Below, in pieces: positions 1 through 10,561 of a DNA stretch of 64,000 bases (positions within the stretch are counted from its first letter, which is position 1; the number at the start of each line of letters is the position of its first letter). The notes beneath the pieces are model-generated. The model did not search any database and was not told the origin of the DNA. It saw nothing but the letters and a program-made list of their open reading frames with translations. The stretch spans positions 124,001-188,000 of the forward strand of contig NZ_CP077683.1 in assembly GCF_019063845.1 (NCBI RefSeq), given 5' to 3'. The stretch comes from Geomonas subterranea. Lineage in GTDB: Bacteria; Desulfobacterota; Desulfuromonadia; Geobacterales; Geobacteraceae. The translations under genes and the position numbers were made by a program.

Positions 1-3000
1 ATGGTGCAGGTCGCTGACAACCATGGCGGTACGGCGACGCAGCTGGTGACGCTGCAGATCACCGGTACCAACGACGCTCCTGTGATCGACGTAGTGAAGA
101 CGGTTGCCACCGGCTCGGTCTCCGAGGGTGATGATGGTTCCCTGAGGACGACGAGCGGTGTGGTCAGCTTCACTGACGTTGACCAGGGCGATCTGCACAC
201 GCTGACGGTGACGACAGGCCCGGCTCATGGCGTAGCTACCGTCGATGCCGACGGGACGTGGCACTACACGGTTACCGACAGCGGGGTCGTGGATGCGCTT
301 CCGGAGGGTCAGGTCCTCACTGACTCCTTCATGGTGCAGGTCGCTGACAACCATGGCGGTACGGCGACGCAGCTGGTGACGCTGCAGATCACCGGTACCA
401 ACGACGCTCCTGTGATCGACGTAGTGAAGACGGTTGCCACCGGCTCGGTCTCCGAGGGTGATGATGGTTCCCTGAGGACGACGAGCGGTGTGGTCAGCTT
501 CACTGACGTTGACCAGGGCGATCTGCACACGCTGACGGTGACGACAGGCCCGGCTCATGGCGTAGCTACCGTCGATGCCGACGGGACGTGGCACTACACG
601 GTTACCGACAGCGGGGTCGTGGATGCGCTTCCGGAGGGTCAGGTCCTCACTGACTCCTTCATGGTGCAGGTCGCTGACAACCATGGCGGTACGGCGACGC
701 AGCTGGTGACGCTGCAGATCACCGGTACCAACGACGCTCCTGTGATCGACGTAGTGAAGACGGTTGCCACCGGCTCGGTCTCCGAGGGTGATGATGGTTC
801 TCTGAGGACGACGAGCGGTGTGGTCAGCTTCACTGACGTTGACCAGGGCGATCTGCACACGCTGACGGTGACGACAGGCCCGGCTCATGGCGTAGCTACC
901 GTCGATGCCGACGGGACGTGGCACTACACGGTTACCGACAGCGGGGTCGTGGATGCGCTTCCGGAGGGTCAGGTCCTCACTGACTCCTTCATGGTGCAGG
1001 TCGCTGACAACCATGGCGGTACGGCGACGCAGCTGGTGACGCTGCAGATCACCGGTACCAACGACGCTCCTGTGATCGACGTAGTGAAGACGGTTGCCAC
1101 CGGCTCGGTCTCCGAGGGTGATGATGGTTCTCTGAGGACGACGAGCGGTGTGGTCAGCTTCACTGACGTTGACCAGGGCGATCTGCACACGCTGACGGTG
1201 ACGACAGGCCCGGCTCATGGCGTAGCTACCGTCGATGCCGACGGGACGTGGCACTACACGGTTACCGACAGCGGGGTCGTGGATGCGCTTCCGGAGGGTC
1301 AGGTCCTCACTGACTCCTTCATGGTGCAGGTCGCTGACAACCATGGCGGTACGGCGACGCAGCTGGTGACGCTGCAGATCACCGGTACCAACGACGCTCC
1401 TGTGATCGACGTAGTGAAGACGGTTGCCACCGGCTCGGTCTCCGAGGGTGATGATGGTTCTCTGAGGACGACGAGCGGTGTGGTCAGCTTCACTGACGTT
1501 GACCAGGGCGATCTGCACACGCTGACGGTGACGACAGGCCCGGCTCATGGCGTAGCTACCGTCGATGCCGACGGGACGTGGCACTACACGGTTACCGACA
1601 GCGGGGTCGTGGATGCGCTTCCGGAGGGTCAGGTCCTCACTGACTCCTTCATGGTGCAGGTCGCTGACAACCATGGCGGTACGGCGACGCAGCTGGTGAC
1701 GCTGCAGATCACCGGTACCAACGACGCTCCTGTGATCGACGTAGTGAAGACGGTTGCCACCGGCTCGGTCTCCGAGGGTGATGATGGTTCCCTGAGGACG
1801 ACGAGCGGTGTGGTCAGCTTCACTGACGTTGACCAGGGCGATCTGCACACGCTGACGGTGACGACAGGCCCGGCTCATGGCGTAGCTACCGTCGATGCCG
1901 ACGGGACGTGGCACTACACGGTTACCGACAGCGGGGTCGTGGATGCGCTTCCGGAGGGTCAGGTCCTCACTGACTCCTTCATGGTGCAGGTCGCTGACAA
2001 CCATGGCGGTACGGCGACGCAGCTGGTGACGCTGCAGATCACCGGTACCAACGACGCTCCTGTGATCGACGTAGTGAAGACGGTTGCCACCGGCTCGGTC
2101 TCCGAGGGTGATGATGGTTCTCTGAGGACGACGAGCGGTGTGGTCAGCTTCACTGACGTTGACCAGGGCGATCTGCACACGCTGACGGTGACGACAGGCC
2201 CGGCTCATGGCGTAGCTACCGTCGATGCCGACGGGACGTGGCACTACACGGTTACCGACAGCGGGGTCGTGGATGCGCTTCCGGAGGGTCAGGTCCTCAC
2301 TGACTCCTTCATGGTGCAGGTCGCTGACAACCATGGCGGTACGGCGACGCAGCTGGTGACGCTGCAGATCACCGGTACCAACGACGCTCCTGTGATCGAC
2401 GTAGTGAAGACGGTTGCCACCGGCTCGGTCTCCGAGGGTGATGATGGTTCTCTGAGGACGACGAGCGGTGTGGTCAGCTTCACTGACGTTGACCAGGGCG
2501 ATCTGCACACGCTGACGGTGACGACAGGCCCGGCTCATGGCGTAGCTACCGTCGATGCCGACGGGACGTGGCACTACACGGTTACCGACAGCGGGGTCGT
2601 GGATGCGCTTCCGGAGGGTCAGGTCCTCACTGACTCCTTCATGGTGCAGGTCGCTGACAACCATGGCGGTACGGCGACGCAGCTGGTGACGCTGCAGATC
2701 ACCGGTACCAACGACGCTCCTGTGATCGACGTAGTGAAGACGGTTGCCACCGGCTCGGTCTCCGAGGGTGATGATGGTTCCCTGAGGACGACGAGCGGTG
2801 TGGTCAGCTTCACTGACGTTGACCAGGGCGATCTGCACACGCTGACGGTGACGACAGGCCCGGCTCATGGCGTAGCTACCGTCGATGCCGACGGGACGTG
2901 GCACTACACGGTTACCGACAGCGGGGTCGTGGATGCGCTTCCGGAGGGTCAGGTCCTCACTGACTCCTTCATGGTGCAGGTCGCTGACAACCATGGCGGT

Positions 3001-3960
3001 ACGGCGACGCAGCTGGTGACGCTGCAGATCACCGGTACCAACGACGCTCCTGTGATCGACGTAGTGAAGACGGTTGCCACCGGCTCGGTCTCCGAGGGTG
3101 ATGATGGTTCTCTGAGGACGACGAGCGGTGTGGTCAGCTTCACTGACGTTGACCAGGGCGATCTGCACACGCTGACGGTGACGACAGGCCCGGCTCATGG
3201 CGTAGCTACCGTCGATGCCGACGGGACGTGGCACTACACGGTTACCGACAGCGGGGTCGTGGATGCGCTTCCGGAGGGTCAGGTCCTCACTGACTCCTTC
3301 ATGGTGCAGGTCGCTGACAACCATGGCGGTACGGCGACGCAGCTGGTGACGCTGCAGATCACCGGTACCAACGACGCTCCTGTGATCGACGTAGTGAAGA
3401 CGGTTGCCACCGGCTCGGTCTCCGAGGGTGATGATGGTTCTCTGAGGACGACGAGCGGTGTGGTCAGCTTCACTGACGTTGACCAGGGCGATCTGCACAC
3501 GCTGACGGTGACGACAGGCCCGGCTCATGGCGTAGCTACCGTCGATGCCGACGGGACGTGGCACTACACGGTTACCGACAGCGGGGTCGTGGATGCGCTT
3601 CCGGAGGGTCAGGTCCTCACTGACTCCTTCATGGTGCAGGTCGCTGACAACCATGGCGGTACGGCGACGCAGCTGGTGACGCTGCAGATCACCGGTACCA
3701 ACGACGCTCCTGTGATCGACGTAGTGAAGACGGTTGCCACCGGCTCGGTCTCCGAGGGTGATGATGGTTCTCTGAGGACGACGAGCGGTGTGGTCAGCTT
3801 CACTGACGTTGACCAGGGCGATCTGCACACGCTGACGGTGACGACAGGCCCGGCTCATGGCGTAGCTACCGTCGATGCCGACGGGACGTGGCACTACACG
3901 GTTACCGACAGCGGGGTCGTGGATGCGCTTCCGGAGGGTCAGGTCCTCACTGACTCCTTC
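1..3960 (+). repeat. 330-bp tandem repeat, 12 near-identical in-frame copies
   Basis: Unit boundaries fall every 330 bp (1, 331, 661 ... 3631), each encoding one VCBS domain. By eye the copies differ only at the third base of one Ser codon (position 141 and every 330 bp after it), which is C or T. Reading copies 1 to 12 the base is C,C,T,T,T,C,T,T,C,T,T,T. A partial, diverging thirteenth unit begins at 3961. The array continues off the left edge, so the true copy number is unknown. Confidence 0.97.
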
Positions 3961-5694
3961 ATGGTGCAGGTCGCTGACAACCATGGCGGTACGGCGACGC
4001 AGATGGTGACGCTTGAAATCATTGGTACGAACGATAAGCCTGAAATTGGAGGCGTCTTTACCGGAACTGTCACAGAGGACAACGGTGCAGCCGGTGTATT
4101 GCCGATCAACCTCACTGCCTCCGGCGATCTCACCATCCATGACGTGGACCAGGGACAGTCGAGCTTTATCCCTCAAGGGAGTTTTGTCGGCACCTACGGC
4201 ACCTTCACTCTCGATGCCAACGGTCACTGGACTTACACCGCTGATAACACACAAGCTGCTATCCAGCAGCTGGGGCTTAGCGGGCAGCTCACCGACAGCT
4301 TTACGGCAGTATCTTATGATGGGACGGCGAACCAGGTTGTAACAGTCACAATCAATGGCACCCCCGAATTCCCGACCGTTGATTCCCATAGCGTCTATAT
4401 GCCGGACGCTTCCGCTGAGATGACCGGGGACTACGCAAACGGATATGCACTCCAGATCAGCGCACCTACCGATGCGGCGAGCATTACGGTGGGCAATGTC
4501 CCGACTGTCGGAACTGTAGGTTACATGGATGGTGGAACTTTCCATACCGTGCACGGTGGAGACGTGATCACTTCGTCCCAACTGCAGTCTCTTCTTTACA
4601 AACCGGACGGTGTAGCTACCTTCGATCCGGCGACTGGGTTTGGTGTCACAGGCGCCGACAACGTGAACTTCACCTATACCGTGAACAACGGTTTTGGCTC
4701 ATCCGACGGTACCATCGACCTTCACACCATGCTGGGAACCGGCGGCTATATTGCTGAGGTACAAGTCGGTAGCGCATCCCATCCTTTAACTTCGGGAAGC
4801 AACCAGGCTGTTCAGTTCGCAGTCGATCCGGTGCTGGCATCAGCTACCGACTACTCACAGTCTGCGATCCAGCTCACAACAGACTTTAGGGATATGAACA
4901 CTAAAACCCTGACTTCCCAGGTTGAGACCCAGGTAAACGTCAAGCTGATTATCGACGGCCATACCTTCACGGTGGTATCCGCTACCGACCCGGCCGTGAA
5001 CTGGGAGAAAATTGCAGGGAGTGGGGGAAGTACCGACTACAATGTTGACCATGGGGCCTATTGGACCAGCGTAAATACCCATGCTCCTGCTGACGCCAAT
5101 ACTATTGAAAAGCACAGTATCTCCTTCAACGACATCTCGGATGGAACCAGTACCCTGGCTGACTACCTGACTGCTCATCCCCAGACCCCCGGTTCACTTT
5201 GGACTGTGGTGTACGACGATATCAAGTCCGGTAACGAACAGGCCCGGTTCATACATTTGTCCATAGTCCAGGATGTGGGGGCTCAGAATGCTGTGACCAT
5301 TAATGGCTCCAGTGGCAATGACGTTATGTATGGCACAACGTCCGATGGTGACATCATTAACGGTGGTGCTGGCAATGACACTATTGTCGGTCGTGAAGGC
5401 AATGATGTTCTTTCTGGTGGCACAGGCCACAACACGTTCACGGGTGGTGCAGGTGCCGACACATTCAAAGTCTCAGGTAATGACACCATAAAAGACTTCA
5501 CCGCCAACGAGGATAAGATCGTCATCGATCAACCGCATACGGATGTTCTGTTCGAGCATACGGCCGGATCCACTACGGCAAGTCTGACCGTCACTAACAA
5601 CGGAACCCAGGTGGGTACGGTGACTTTTGAAAATGTTACCGATGCGACTGCTTTATTGAATTCTTTGATCCACGATGATCCTAAGATTCACTAA
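1..5694 (+). CDS. Giant VCBS-repeat RTX adhesin, type I secreted (5' truncated)
   Basis: This is the 3' part of a very large surface or secreted protein; it is open at the window edge and the first ATG is simply the start of a repeat unit, so the true start lies upstream. Residues 1-1320 are twelve copies of a 110-residue VCBS-type unit (each with FTDVDQGDLHTLTV and GTWHYTVTD). A divergent thirteenth unit follows to about residue 1460, then a unique region. Residues about 1767-1845 hold RTX-like glycine/aspartate nonapeptides (GGAGNDTIV, GREGNDVLS, GGAGADTFK) that bind calcium in this family and sit next to the C-terminal type I secretion signal. VCBS proteins are typically adhesins or biofilm proteins exported by an ABC/MFP/TolC system; no such exporter is in this window. 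A strong terminator follows, so it is the last gene of its transcript. Confidence 0.9.
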   Translation: MVQVADNHGGTATQLVTLQITGTNDAPVIDVVKTVATGSVSEGDDGSLRTTSGVVSFTDVDQGDLHTLTVTTGPAHGVATVDADGTWHYTVTDSGVVDALPEGQVLTDSFMVQVADNHGGTATQLVTLQITGTNDAPVIDVVKTVATGSVSEGDDGSLRTTSGVVSFTDVDQGDLHTLTVTTGPAHGVATVDADGTWHYTVTDSGVVDALPEGQVLTDSFMVQVADNHGGTATQLVTLQITGTNDAPVIDVVKTVATGSVSEGDDGSLRTTSGVVSFTDVDQGDLHTLTVTTGPAHGVATVDADGTWHYTVTDSGVVDALPEGQVLTDSFMVQVADNHGGTATQLVTLQITGTNDAPVIDVVKTVATGSVSEGDDGSLRTTSGVVSFTDVDQGDLHTLTVTTGPAHGVATVDADGTWHYTVTDSGVVDALPEGQVLTDSFMVQVADNHGGTATQLVTLQITGTNDAPVIDVVKTVATGSVSEGDDGSLRTTSGVVSFTDVDQGDLHTLTVTTGPAHGVATVDADGTWHYTVTDSGVVDALPEGQVLTDSFMVQVADNHGGTATQLVTLQITGTNDAPVIDVVKTVATGSVSEGDDGSLRTTSGVVSFTDVDQGDLHTLTVTTGPAHGVATVDADGTWHYTVTDSGVVDALPEGQVLTDSFMVQVADNHGGTATQLVTLQITGTNDAPVIDVVKTVATGSVSEGDDGSLRTTSGVVSFTDVDQGDLHTLTVTTGPAHGVATVDADGTWHYTVTDSGVVDALPEGQVLTDSFMVQVADNHGGTATQLVTLQITGTNDAPVIDVVKTVATGSVSEGDDGSLRTTSGVVSFTDVDQGDLHTLTVTTGPAHGVATVDADGTWHYTVTDSGVVDALPEGQVLTDSFMVQVADNHGGTATQLVTLQITGTNDAPVIDVVKTVATGSVSEGDDGSLRTTSGVVSFTDVDQGDLHTLTVTTGPAHGVATVDADGTWHYTVTDSGVVDALPEGQVLTDSFMVQVADNHGGTATQLVTLQITGTNDAPVIDVVKTVATGSVSEGDDGSLRTTSGVVSFTDVDQGDLHTLTVTTGPAHGVATVDADGTWHYTVTDSGVVDALPEGQVLTDSFMVQVADNHGGTATQLVTLQITGTNDAPVIDVVKTVATGSVSEGDDGSLRTTSGVVSFTDVDQGDLHTLTVTTGPAHGVATVDADGTWHYTVTDSGVVDALPEGQVLTDSFMVQVADNHGGTATQLVTLQITGTNDAPVIDVVKTVATGSVSEGDDGSLRTTSGVVSFTDVDQGDLHTLTVTTGPAHGVATVDADGTWHYTVTDSGVVDALPEGQVLTDSFMVQVADNHGGTATQMVTLEIIGTNDKPEIGGVFTGTVTEDNGAAGVLPINLTASGDLTIHDVDQGQSSFIPQGSFVGTYGTFTLDANGHWTYTADNTQAAIQQLGLSGQLTDSFTAVSYDGTANQVVTVTINGTPEFPTVDSHSVYMPDASAEMTGDYANGYALQISAPTDAASITVGNVPTVGTVGYMDGGTFHTVHGGDVITSSQLQSLLYKPDGVATFDPATGFGVTGADNVNFTYTVNNGFGSSDGTIDLHTMLGTGGYIAEVQVGSASHPLTSGSNQAVQFAVDPVLASATDYSQSAIQLTTDFRDMNTKTLTSQVETQVNVKLIIDGHTFTVVSATDPAVNWEKIAGSGGSTDYNVDHGAYWTSVNTHAPADANTIEKHSISFNDISDGTSTLADYLTAHPQTPGSLWTVVYDDIKSGNEQARFIHLSIVQDVGAQNAVTINGSSGNDVMYGTTSDGDIINGGAGNDTIVGREGNDVLSGGTGHNTFTGGAGADTFKVSGNDTIKDFTANEDKIVIDQPHTDVLFEHTAGSTTASLTVTNNGTQVGTVTFENVTDATALLNSLIHDDPKIH

Positions 5695-5717
5695 AATTCA
5701 GTAACTGGTTCAGCCAG

Positions 5718-5755
5718 GCTGCCGCGAGAGACTTCTTTCGCGGCAGCTTTTTTTT
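5718..5755 (+). terminator. Intrinsic terminator of the VCBS adhesin gene
   Basis: A 10-bp perfect stem (5718-5727 with 5738-5747, GCTGCCGCGA/TCGCGGCAGC) is followed directly by eight T residues, 24 bp after the adhesin stop codon. Confidence 0.93.
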
Positions 5756-5902
5756 ACCGGAGAGTGGTCCTCCATATGTGCCACCTTAGTTGCCGTTCAT
5801 TCACGTGCAGGATTCGCTTGACACTCCCGCCGCAAAAAACTATAGCTATAACCTCCACTTCACCCAACCTTCTCCCGCCCTGACCGGGCACATCGGGGAA
5901 AC

Positions 5903-7549
5903 ATGTACTGGGAATCTTTCGGCTTCAAGGAAGCACCTTTCGCGCTCACTCCTAACCCGTCCTTTCTGTTCCTGAGCTCTCCGCACCAGGAGGCTTTCGC
6001 GCACCTGCTCTTCGCCATCGAGAACCGCGCCGGCTTCATCGAACTCTCCGGCGAGGTCGGCACCGGCAAGACCACCATCGTCCGCACGCTCTTAAACCAG
6101 CTCGACCCGGAAACCCACCGCACCGCGCTGATCTTCAACCCGATCCTCTCTCCCTTGGGCTTCATGAAAGAGGTGAACGCGGAATTCGGCCTTCCCACGG
6201 AAGGGAACGAGATCCGCGACCTGCACGCGGCCCTCAACGCCTACCTGCTCGAGGAGAACCGCGCGGGGCACACGGTGGTGCTGGTCATCGACGAGGCCCA
6301 GAACCTCGCGGTGGAGGTGCTGGAGCACGTGCGCCTCATCTCCAACCTGGAGACCGAAAGCGACAAGCTGATCCAGATCGTGCTCGTCGGACAGCCGGAA
6401 CTGAACGCGCTCCTCGCCCGGGACGAGCTGAGGCAGCTCGACCAGCGCATCACGGTGCGCTACCACCTGAAGCCGATGTGCTTCGAGGACACCTGCGCCT
6501 ACATCCGGCACCGGATCCGGTTCGCCGCCGAAGGGAGGGAGCCGCTGACCTTCTCCCCCGGCGCCTTCAAGCGCATCTTCAAGTTCTCCGGCGGCCTGCC
6601 GCGCCTGATCAACGGGGTGTGCGACCGCGCCCTGCTGCTCGCCTACACCCGCGAGTGCAAGGAGGTCACCCCCGCCATGGCGTCGCTCGCCATCTCCGAC
6701 CTGCGCAAGGAATCGCCGCGCCGGCGGCGGGCATTGCAGGTGAGGGCGCTGTCGGCCGCGCTGGTTTTATGCGTCGCCATCATCGCGGGCTTTTCGGCAG
6801 TGTCCTTTCATCTGCTCCCCGAACCGAAGCAGGAAACAAAAGCGAAGAAGAAGGAGGGGGACAAGAAGGTCCCTCCCTTGTCGGCCGAGGCTGCGCGCCA
6901 GGCGATGGCGGCCCAGCCCGAACAGGAAAACCTTTACGCCGCAGTGAATGCCGTTATGGACGCTTGGCGGGTGCAGCGGGTCGAGCCGGTCCCGGGGCAA
7001 CCCGCGAACCTGCGCACGCTGGTCCGTCAGCGCGGGCTGGTCGCGTCGAAGTTTTCCGCCAACATGGAACTCCTGGCCCGGCTGGACGCCCCCGCGCTGC
7101 TTCACATCACGCTGCCGGGGGGAGCGGAACGTCTGGTCGCCCTCGTGGGGGTGGATCAGGACGAGGTCGATGTCGTGCCTCAGGTCGCGGGGCGCTCCCG
7201 GCTCACGCGCGCCGAATTGGCGCAGCTTTGGAGTGGCGGGACCACGGCCGTCTGGAAGGATTTCCACGGCATCGCTTCCAGGACCAGGGGCACCGAGAAG
7301 GCTGCCGGGACCAGATCCCTCCAGGGGCTCCTGAAGCAGGTGGGGTGCTACGACGGCCCGCTCGACGGGAGCCTCAACGAGACCACCAAGGGGGCCCTTG
7401 CCGAGTTCCAGCGCCGGGAGCAGCTGACGGCGGACGGCAAGGTGGGGGCGCAGACTCTCATGCTCCTTTATCGCCGCGCCGGTGGCTTCTTCCCGCCGGG
7501 GGTGGCGCGGACCAAGGGCAACGACGGCAACCGGACGGGACGGATGTGA
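5903..7549 (+). CDS. gspA: GspA/ExeA-like AAA ATPase with peptidoglycan-binding domain
   Basis: Predicted inner-membrane ATPase of the ExeA/GspA family, which with GspB helps insert or assemble the type II secretion secretin through the peptidoglycan. The cytoplasmic AAA domain has a Walker A motif at residues 50-58 (GEVGTGKTT) and Walker B around 125-132 (VVLVIDEA). A single membrane segment lies near 282-305, followed by a charged Lys-rich stretch, a periplasmic region, and a C-terminal PG_binding_1-like domain at about 470-530 (VGCYDGPLDGSLNETTKGAL). The start is preceded by GGGGA. The gspB-like gene begins 4 bp downstream, so the two form an operon. No other general secretion genes are in the window; the family also occurs outside T2SS loci, so the actual export system served is unknown. 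Confidence 0.88.
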   Translation: MYWESFGFKEAPFALTPNPSFLFLSSPHQEAFAHLLFAIENRAGFIELSGEVGTGKTTIVRTLLNQLDPETHRTALIFNPILSPLGFMKEVNAEFGLPTEGNEIRDLHAALNAYLLEENRAGHTVVLVIDEAQNLAVEVLEHVRLISNLETESDKLIQIVLVGQPELNALLARDELRQLDQRITVRYHLKPMCFEDTCAYIRHRIRFAAEGREPLTFSPGAFKRIFKFSGGLPRLINGVCDRALLLAYTRECKEVTPAMASLAISDLRKESPRRRRALQVRALSAALVLCVAIIAGFSAVSFHLLPEPKQETKAKKKEGDKKVPPLSAEAARQAMAAQPEQENLYAAVNAVMDAWRVQRVEPVPGQPANLRTLVRQRGLVASKFSANMELLARLDAPALLHITLPGGAERLVALVGVDQDEVDVVPQVAGRSRLTRAELAQLWSGGTTAVWKDFHGIASRTRGTEKAAGTRSLQGLLKQVGCYDGPLDGSLNETTKGALAEFQRREQLTADGKVGAQTLMLLYRRAGGFFPPGVARTKGNDGNRTGRM

Positions 7550-7553
7550 CGAT

Positions 7554-8255
7554 ATGAGCCTGATACTCGACGCATTGAGAAAGATGGAACAGGAGCGCAG
7601 GAGCCGGCGCGGGTCCGCCCAGAACCTCCGCCCCGAGGTGCTGCGCTACCGCCTGGCGGCCCAGCCGAAAGAGCCGCGCCGGTTCCCGGTGGCGGTAATC
7701 GCGGGCGTCGTGCTGCTTTTGGCCGGCGTCGGCGCGGGATTCCTGCTGAAGGGGCATGCCCCGCAACCGGCAGCCGAAGCAACCCTCGCCCCCCCGACGC
7801 CGGTCGCCGCGGCGCCGTCCGCAGCCCCGGCCGTCACGGTGCCCCCGGCCGCCACCGTCGCACCACCGGTTCCGGCCGACGTCCCGGTTCCCGCGCCCGC
7901 TGTCGCACCGGCCGTTGCCGATAAAGCTCCGGCTGCAGTTCCCCAGCCGGTTGTGCCACCCGCGAGGAAGTCCTCCCGGGCTGCCGCGGCCCAGTTCGCG
8001 CCGTCCGCTCCCCCGCAAAGCGCGGCCCAGGAGCCTGCCGCAGCCGCGGGCGCACCCCAGGACATCACCATCTCCGGCATCGCCTACCAGGACGAGCGGC
8101 GGATGAGGCGGGCGGTCCTGAACGGGATCCTGGTCGGCGAGGGGGCCGAAGTCGGCGGCGCCCGCGTGCTCGAGATCAAGGAAACGAAGGTGAAGCTCTC
8201 GCGCGGCGGCCGCGTCTTCGAGGTTCCCTTCTCCTCCGGGCTGCAATCGCGTTAA
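7554..8255 (+). CDS. gspB: GspB-like general secretion pathway protein
   Basis: A 233-residue bitopic membrane protein that partners GspA. The start [15 protein letters not shown] is the usual GspB N-terminal signature and lies 4 bp after gspA; a longer in-frame extension to 7482 overlaps gspA and is rejected. One membrane segment (about residues 45-66) follows a short basic cytoplasmic tail. A long Ala/Pro/Val-rich periplasmic linker leads to a C-terminal GspB domain ([20 protein letters not shown], then [15 protein letters not shown]). In characterised systems this periplasmic domain contacts the secretin or peptidoglycan. The 88 bp after it hold a GC-rich inverted repeat without a T-run. 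Confidence 0.85.
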   Translation: MSLILDALRKMEQERRSRRGSAQNLRPEVLRYRLAAQPKEPRRFPVAVIAGVVLLLAGVGAGFLLKGHAPQPAAEATLAPPTPVAAAPSAAPAVTVPPAATVAPPVPADVPVPAPAVAPAVADKAPAAVPQPVVPPARKSSRAAAAQFAPSAPPQSAAQEPAAAAGAPQDITISGIAYQDERRMRRAVLNGILVGEGAEVGGARVLEIKETKVKLSRGGRVFEVPFSSGLQSR

Positions 8256-8343
8256 TCCCGGCCTGCACAGCCGGCCCCGGCTGCAGCGCCGTGGCCGGTC
8301 ATCCCTGTTCCCAACTCCCCCGCGCACCACACCGGGAGCCCCG

Positions 8344-10536
8344 ATGAAAGAACGATCACCAGCTGAGCATCCCGTCGAAAGAATTTCCGGCTCCCTGGAA
8401 AGGGTCACCTTCCACAGCGAGGAGACGGGCTTTTGCGTGCTGCGGGTGAAGGTTTCCGGGCACCGCGACCTGGTGACGGTGACCGGGAGCGCCGCGTCGG
8501 TGACGCCGGGAGAGTTCCTGGAGTGCACCGGTTCCTGGCACAACGACCGGACCCACGGGATGCAGTTCAAGGCGGAGCACCTGAAGGTGGTGCCCCCCAC
8601 GACGCTTGAGGGGATCGAGAAATACCTCGGCTCCGGCATGGTGCACGGCATCGGCCACCACTTCGCCAAGGTGCTGGTGCAGGCCTTCCGCGAGGAGGTC
8701 TTCGACGTCATCGAGCACCGCCCGGAGCGGCTTTTGGAACTGCCGGGAATCGGCCGCAAGCGGATGGAGTCGGTGGCGGGCGCCTGGGTGGAGCAGAAGG
8801 CGATCCGCGAGATCATGGTCTTCCTGCAGTCCAACGGCCTCGGTACCGCGCGCGCCGTGCGCATCTACAAGAGCTACGGCAACGAGGCCATCTTCAAGGT
8901 GACCGAGAACCCGTACCGGCTCGCCCTCGACATCCACGGCATCGGCTTCAAGACCGCCGACGCCCTCGCCGCCAACCTCGGCATCGCGCGGGACTCCATG
9001 ATCCGGGCGCAGGCAGGCGTCCGGCACGTGCTGCAGGAACTCTCCGCGAGCGGGCACTGCGCGGCCGCCCGGGCCGACCTGGCGCAGAGCGCCGCCTCCC
9101 TTCTCGACATCCCCCTTGCCGTCATCGAAGCCGCCATCGACGCGGAGATCACGGAGCAGAACCTCGTGGCCGAGCCGATCGCCGGGCGCCCCTGCGTCTT
9201 TTTGGCACCGCTGCATCGTGCCGAGGTCGGGGTCGCCGCCGCCCTGTCGCGCCTCTCCGGGGGCACCCCCCCCTGGGGCGGCATCGTCGCGGAAGAGGCC
9301 ATCCCCTGGGTGGAAAGCCACAACGGCATCACCCTTTCCCCGTCGCAGCGCGACGCCATCCGGCTTGCGCTGAAGAGCAAGGTGGTCGTGGTGACCGGTG
9401 GCCCCGGGGTGGGCAAGACCACGCTGGTGAACAGCATCCTGGCCATCATCCGCTCGAGGCACCTCAAGGTGACCCTGTGCGCCCCGACCGGAAGGGCGGC
9501 CAAGCGGCTCACCGAATCGACCGGGATAGAGGCGAAGACCATCCATCGCCTGCTGGAGTTCGACCCGCAGAGCTTCGGCTTCAAGCGCGACCGCGACAAC
9601 CCGCTTCCCACCGACCTCCTGGTGATGGACGAGGCCTCCATGGTCGACGTGGTGCTGATGAACAAACTCCTCCCGGCCGTCCCGGACCATGCGGGACTCA
9701 TCATCGTGGGCGACGTGGACCAGCTCCCCTCGGTCGGCCCCGGCAGCGTCCTCGCCGACATCATCGATTCCGGCGCCGTCGCCACCGTGCGCCTCACGGA
9801 GATCTTCCGGCAGGCCGCGGGCTCCAGGATCATCGTCAACGCCCACCGCATCAACCGGGGCGAGCTCCCCCTGCGGGACGAGGGGAAGGAACTGGCCGAC
9901 TTCTACTTCATCCCCGCCGCCACCGCCGACGACATCCACGGCAAGCTGCTCCAGGTGATCACGGAGCGGATCCCCAAGCGTTTCGGTTTCGATCCCGTGC
10001 GCGACATCCAGGTGCTCACCCCCATGAACCGCGGCGGGCTCGGCACCGGTTCGTTGAACGCGGAACTGCAGGGGGTGCTAAACGGCAAGGCGGAACCCCG
10101 CGTGACCCGCTTCGGCACCGGTTTCGCGCCGGGGGACAAGGTGATCCAGACCGTGAACAACTACGAGAAGGAAGTCTTCAACGGCGACATCGGCCGGATC
10201 GTCGAGGTGCGCCAGGAGGAGGGGACGCTCAGCGTCGATTTCGACGAGCGGCTGGTGGAATACCAGTTCGGCGAACTGGACGAGGTGAGCCTCGCCTACG
10301 CCACCAGCATCCACAAGAGCCAGGGTTCCGAATACACCGCCGTGGTGATCCCCCTGTCCATGCAGCACTACACCATGCTGGAGCGCAACCTGATCTACAC
10401 CGCCGTGACCCGGGGTAAGAAGCTCGTGGTGGTGATCGGCGAGCCCAAGGCGCTCGCCATGGCGGTGCGTACCAGCAAGTCGCAGCGCAGGATGACCGAC
10501 CTGGCGCGCAGGATCTGCAGCGCCCCCGCTGAATAA
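8344..10536 (+). CDS. recD2: RecD2-type ATP-dependent DNA helicase
   Basis: 730-residue superfamily 1B 5'-3' helicase of the RecD2 (YrrC) type, which acts without RecBC in repair and replication-stress tolerance. An N-terminal OB-like region and tandem helix-hairpin-helix segments (PGIGRKRME near residue 138; [17 protein letters not shown] near 200) precede the motor. Walker A is GGPGVGKTT near residue 350, motif II is MDEASMVD, motif III is [12 protein letters not shown], and the C-terminal motifs include [13 protein letters not shown] and YTAVTRGKK. The length is close to Deinococcus RecD2. GGGAG precedes the ATG. No recB or recC is nearby, supporting the stand-alone type. Confidence 0.93.
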   Translation: MKERSPAEHPVERISGSLERVTFHSEETGFCVLRVKVSGHRDLVTVTGSAASVTPGEFLECTGSWHNDRTHGMQFKAEHLKVVPPTTLEGIEKYLGSGMVHGIGHHFAKVLVQAFREEVFDVIEHRPERLLELPGIGRKRMESVAGAWVEQKAIREIMVFLQSNGLGTARAVRIYKSYGNEAIFKVTENPYRLALDIHGIGFKTADALAANLGIARDSMIRAQAGVRHVLQELSASGHCAAARADLAQSAASLLDIPLAVIEAAIDAEITEQNLVAEPIAGRPCVFLAPLHRAEVGVAAALSRLSGGTPPWGGIVAEEAIPWVESHNGITLSPSQRDAIRLALKSKVVVVTGGPGVGKTTLVNSILAIIRSRHLKVTLCAPTGRAAKRLTESTGIEAKTIHRLLEFDPQSFGFKRDRDNPLPTDLLVMDEASMVDVVLMNKLLPAVPDHAGLIIVGDVDQLPSVGPGSVLADIIDSGAVATVRLTEIFRQAAGSRIIVNAHRINRGELPLRDEGKELADFYFIPAATADDIHGKLLQVITERIPKRFGFDPVRDIQVLTPMNRGGLGTGSLNAELQGVLNGKAEPRVTRFGTGFAPGDKVIQTVNNYEKEVFNGDIGRIVEVRQEEGTLSVDFDERLVEYQFGELDEVSLAYATSIHKSQGSEYTAVVIPLSMQHYTMLERNLIYTAVTRGKKLVVVIGEPKALAMAVRTSKSQRRMTDLARRICSAPAE

Positions 10537-10561
10537 GGCGAACGTTCAAGAGGAGGAAGCG

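Noticed and set aside
309-3830. Repeated 73-residue minus-strand open frames inside the VCBS array
   Set aside because: They are mirror frames created by the 330-bp repeat; no ribosome-binding site and composition typical of an antisense shadow.
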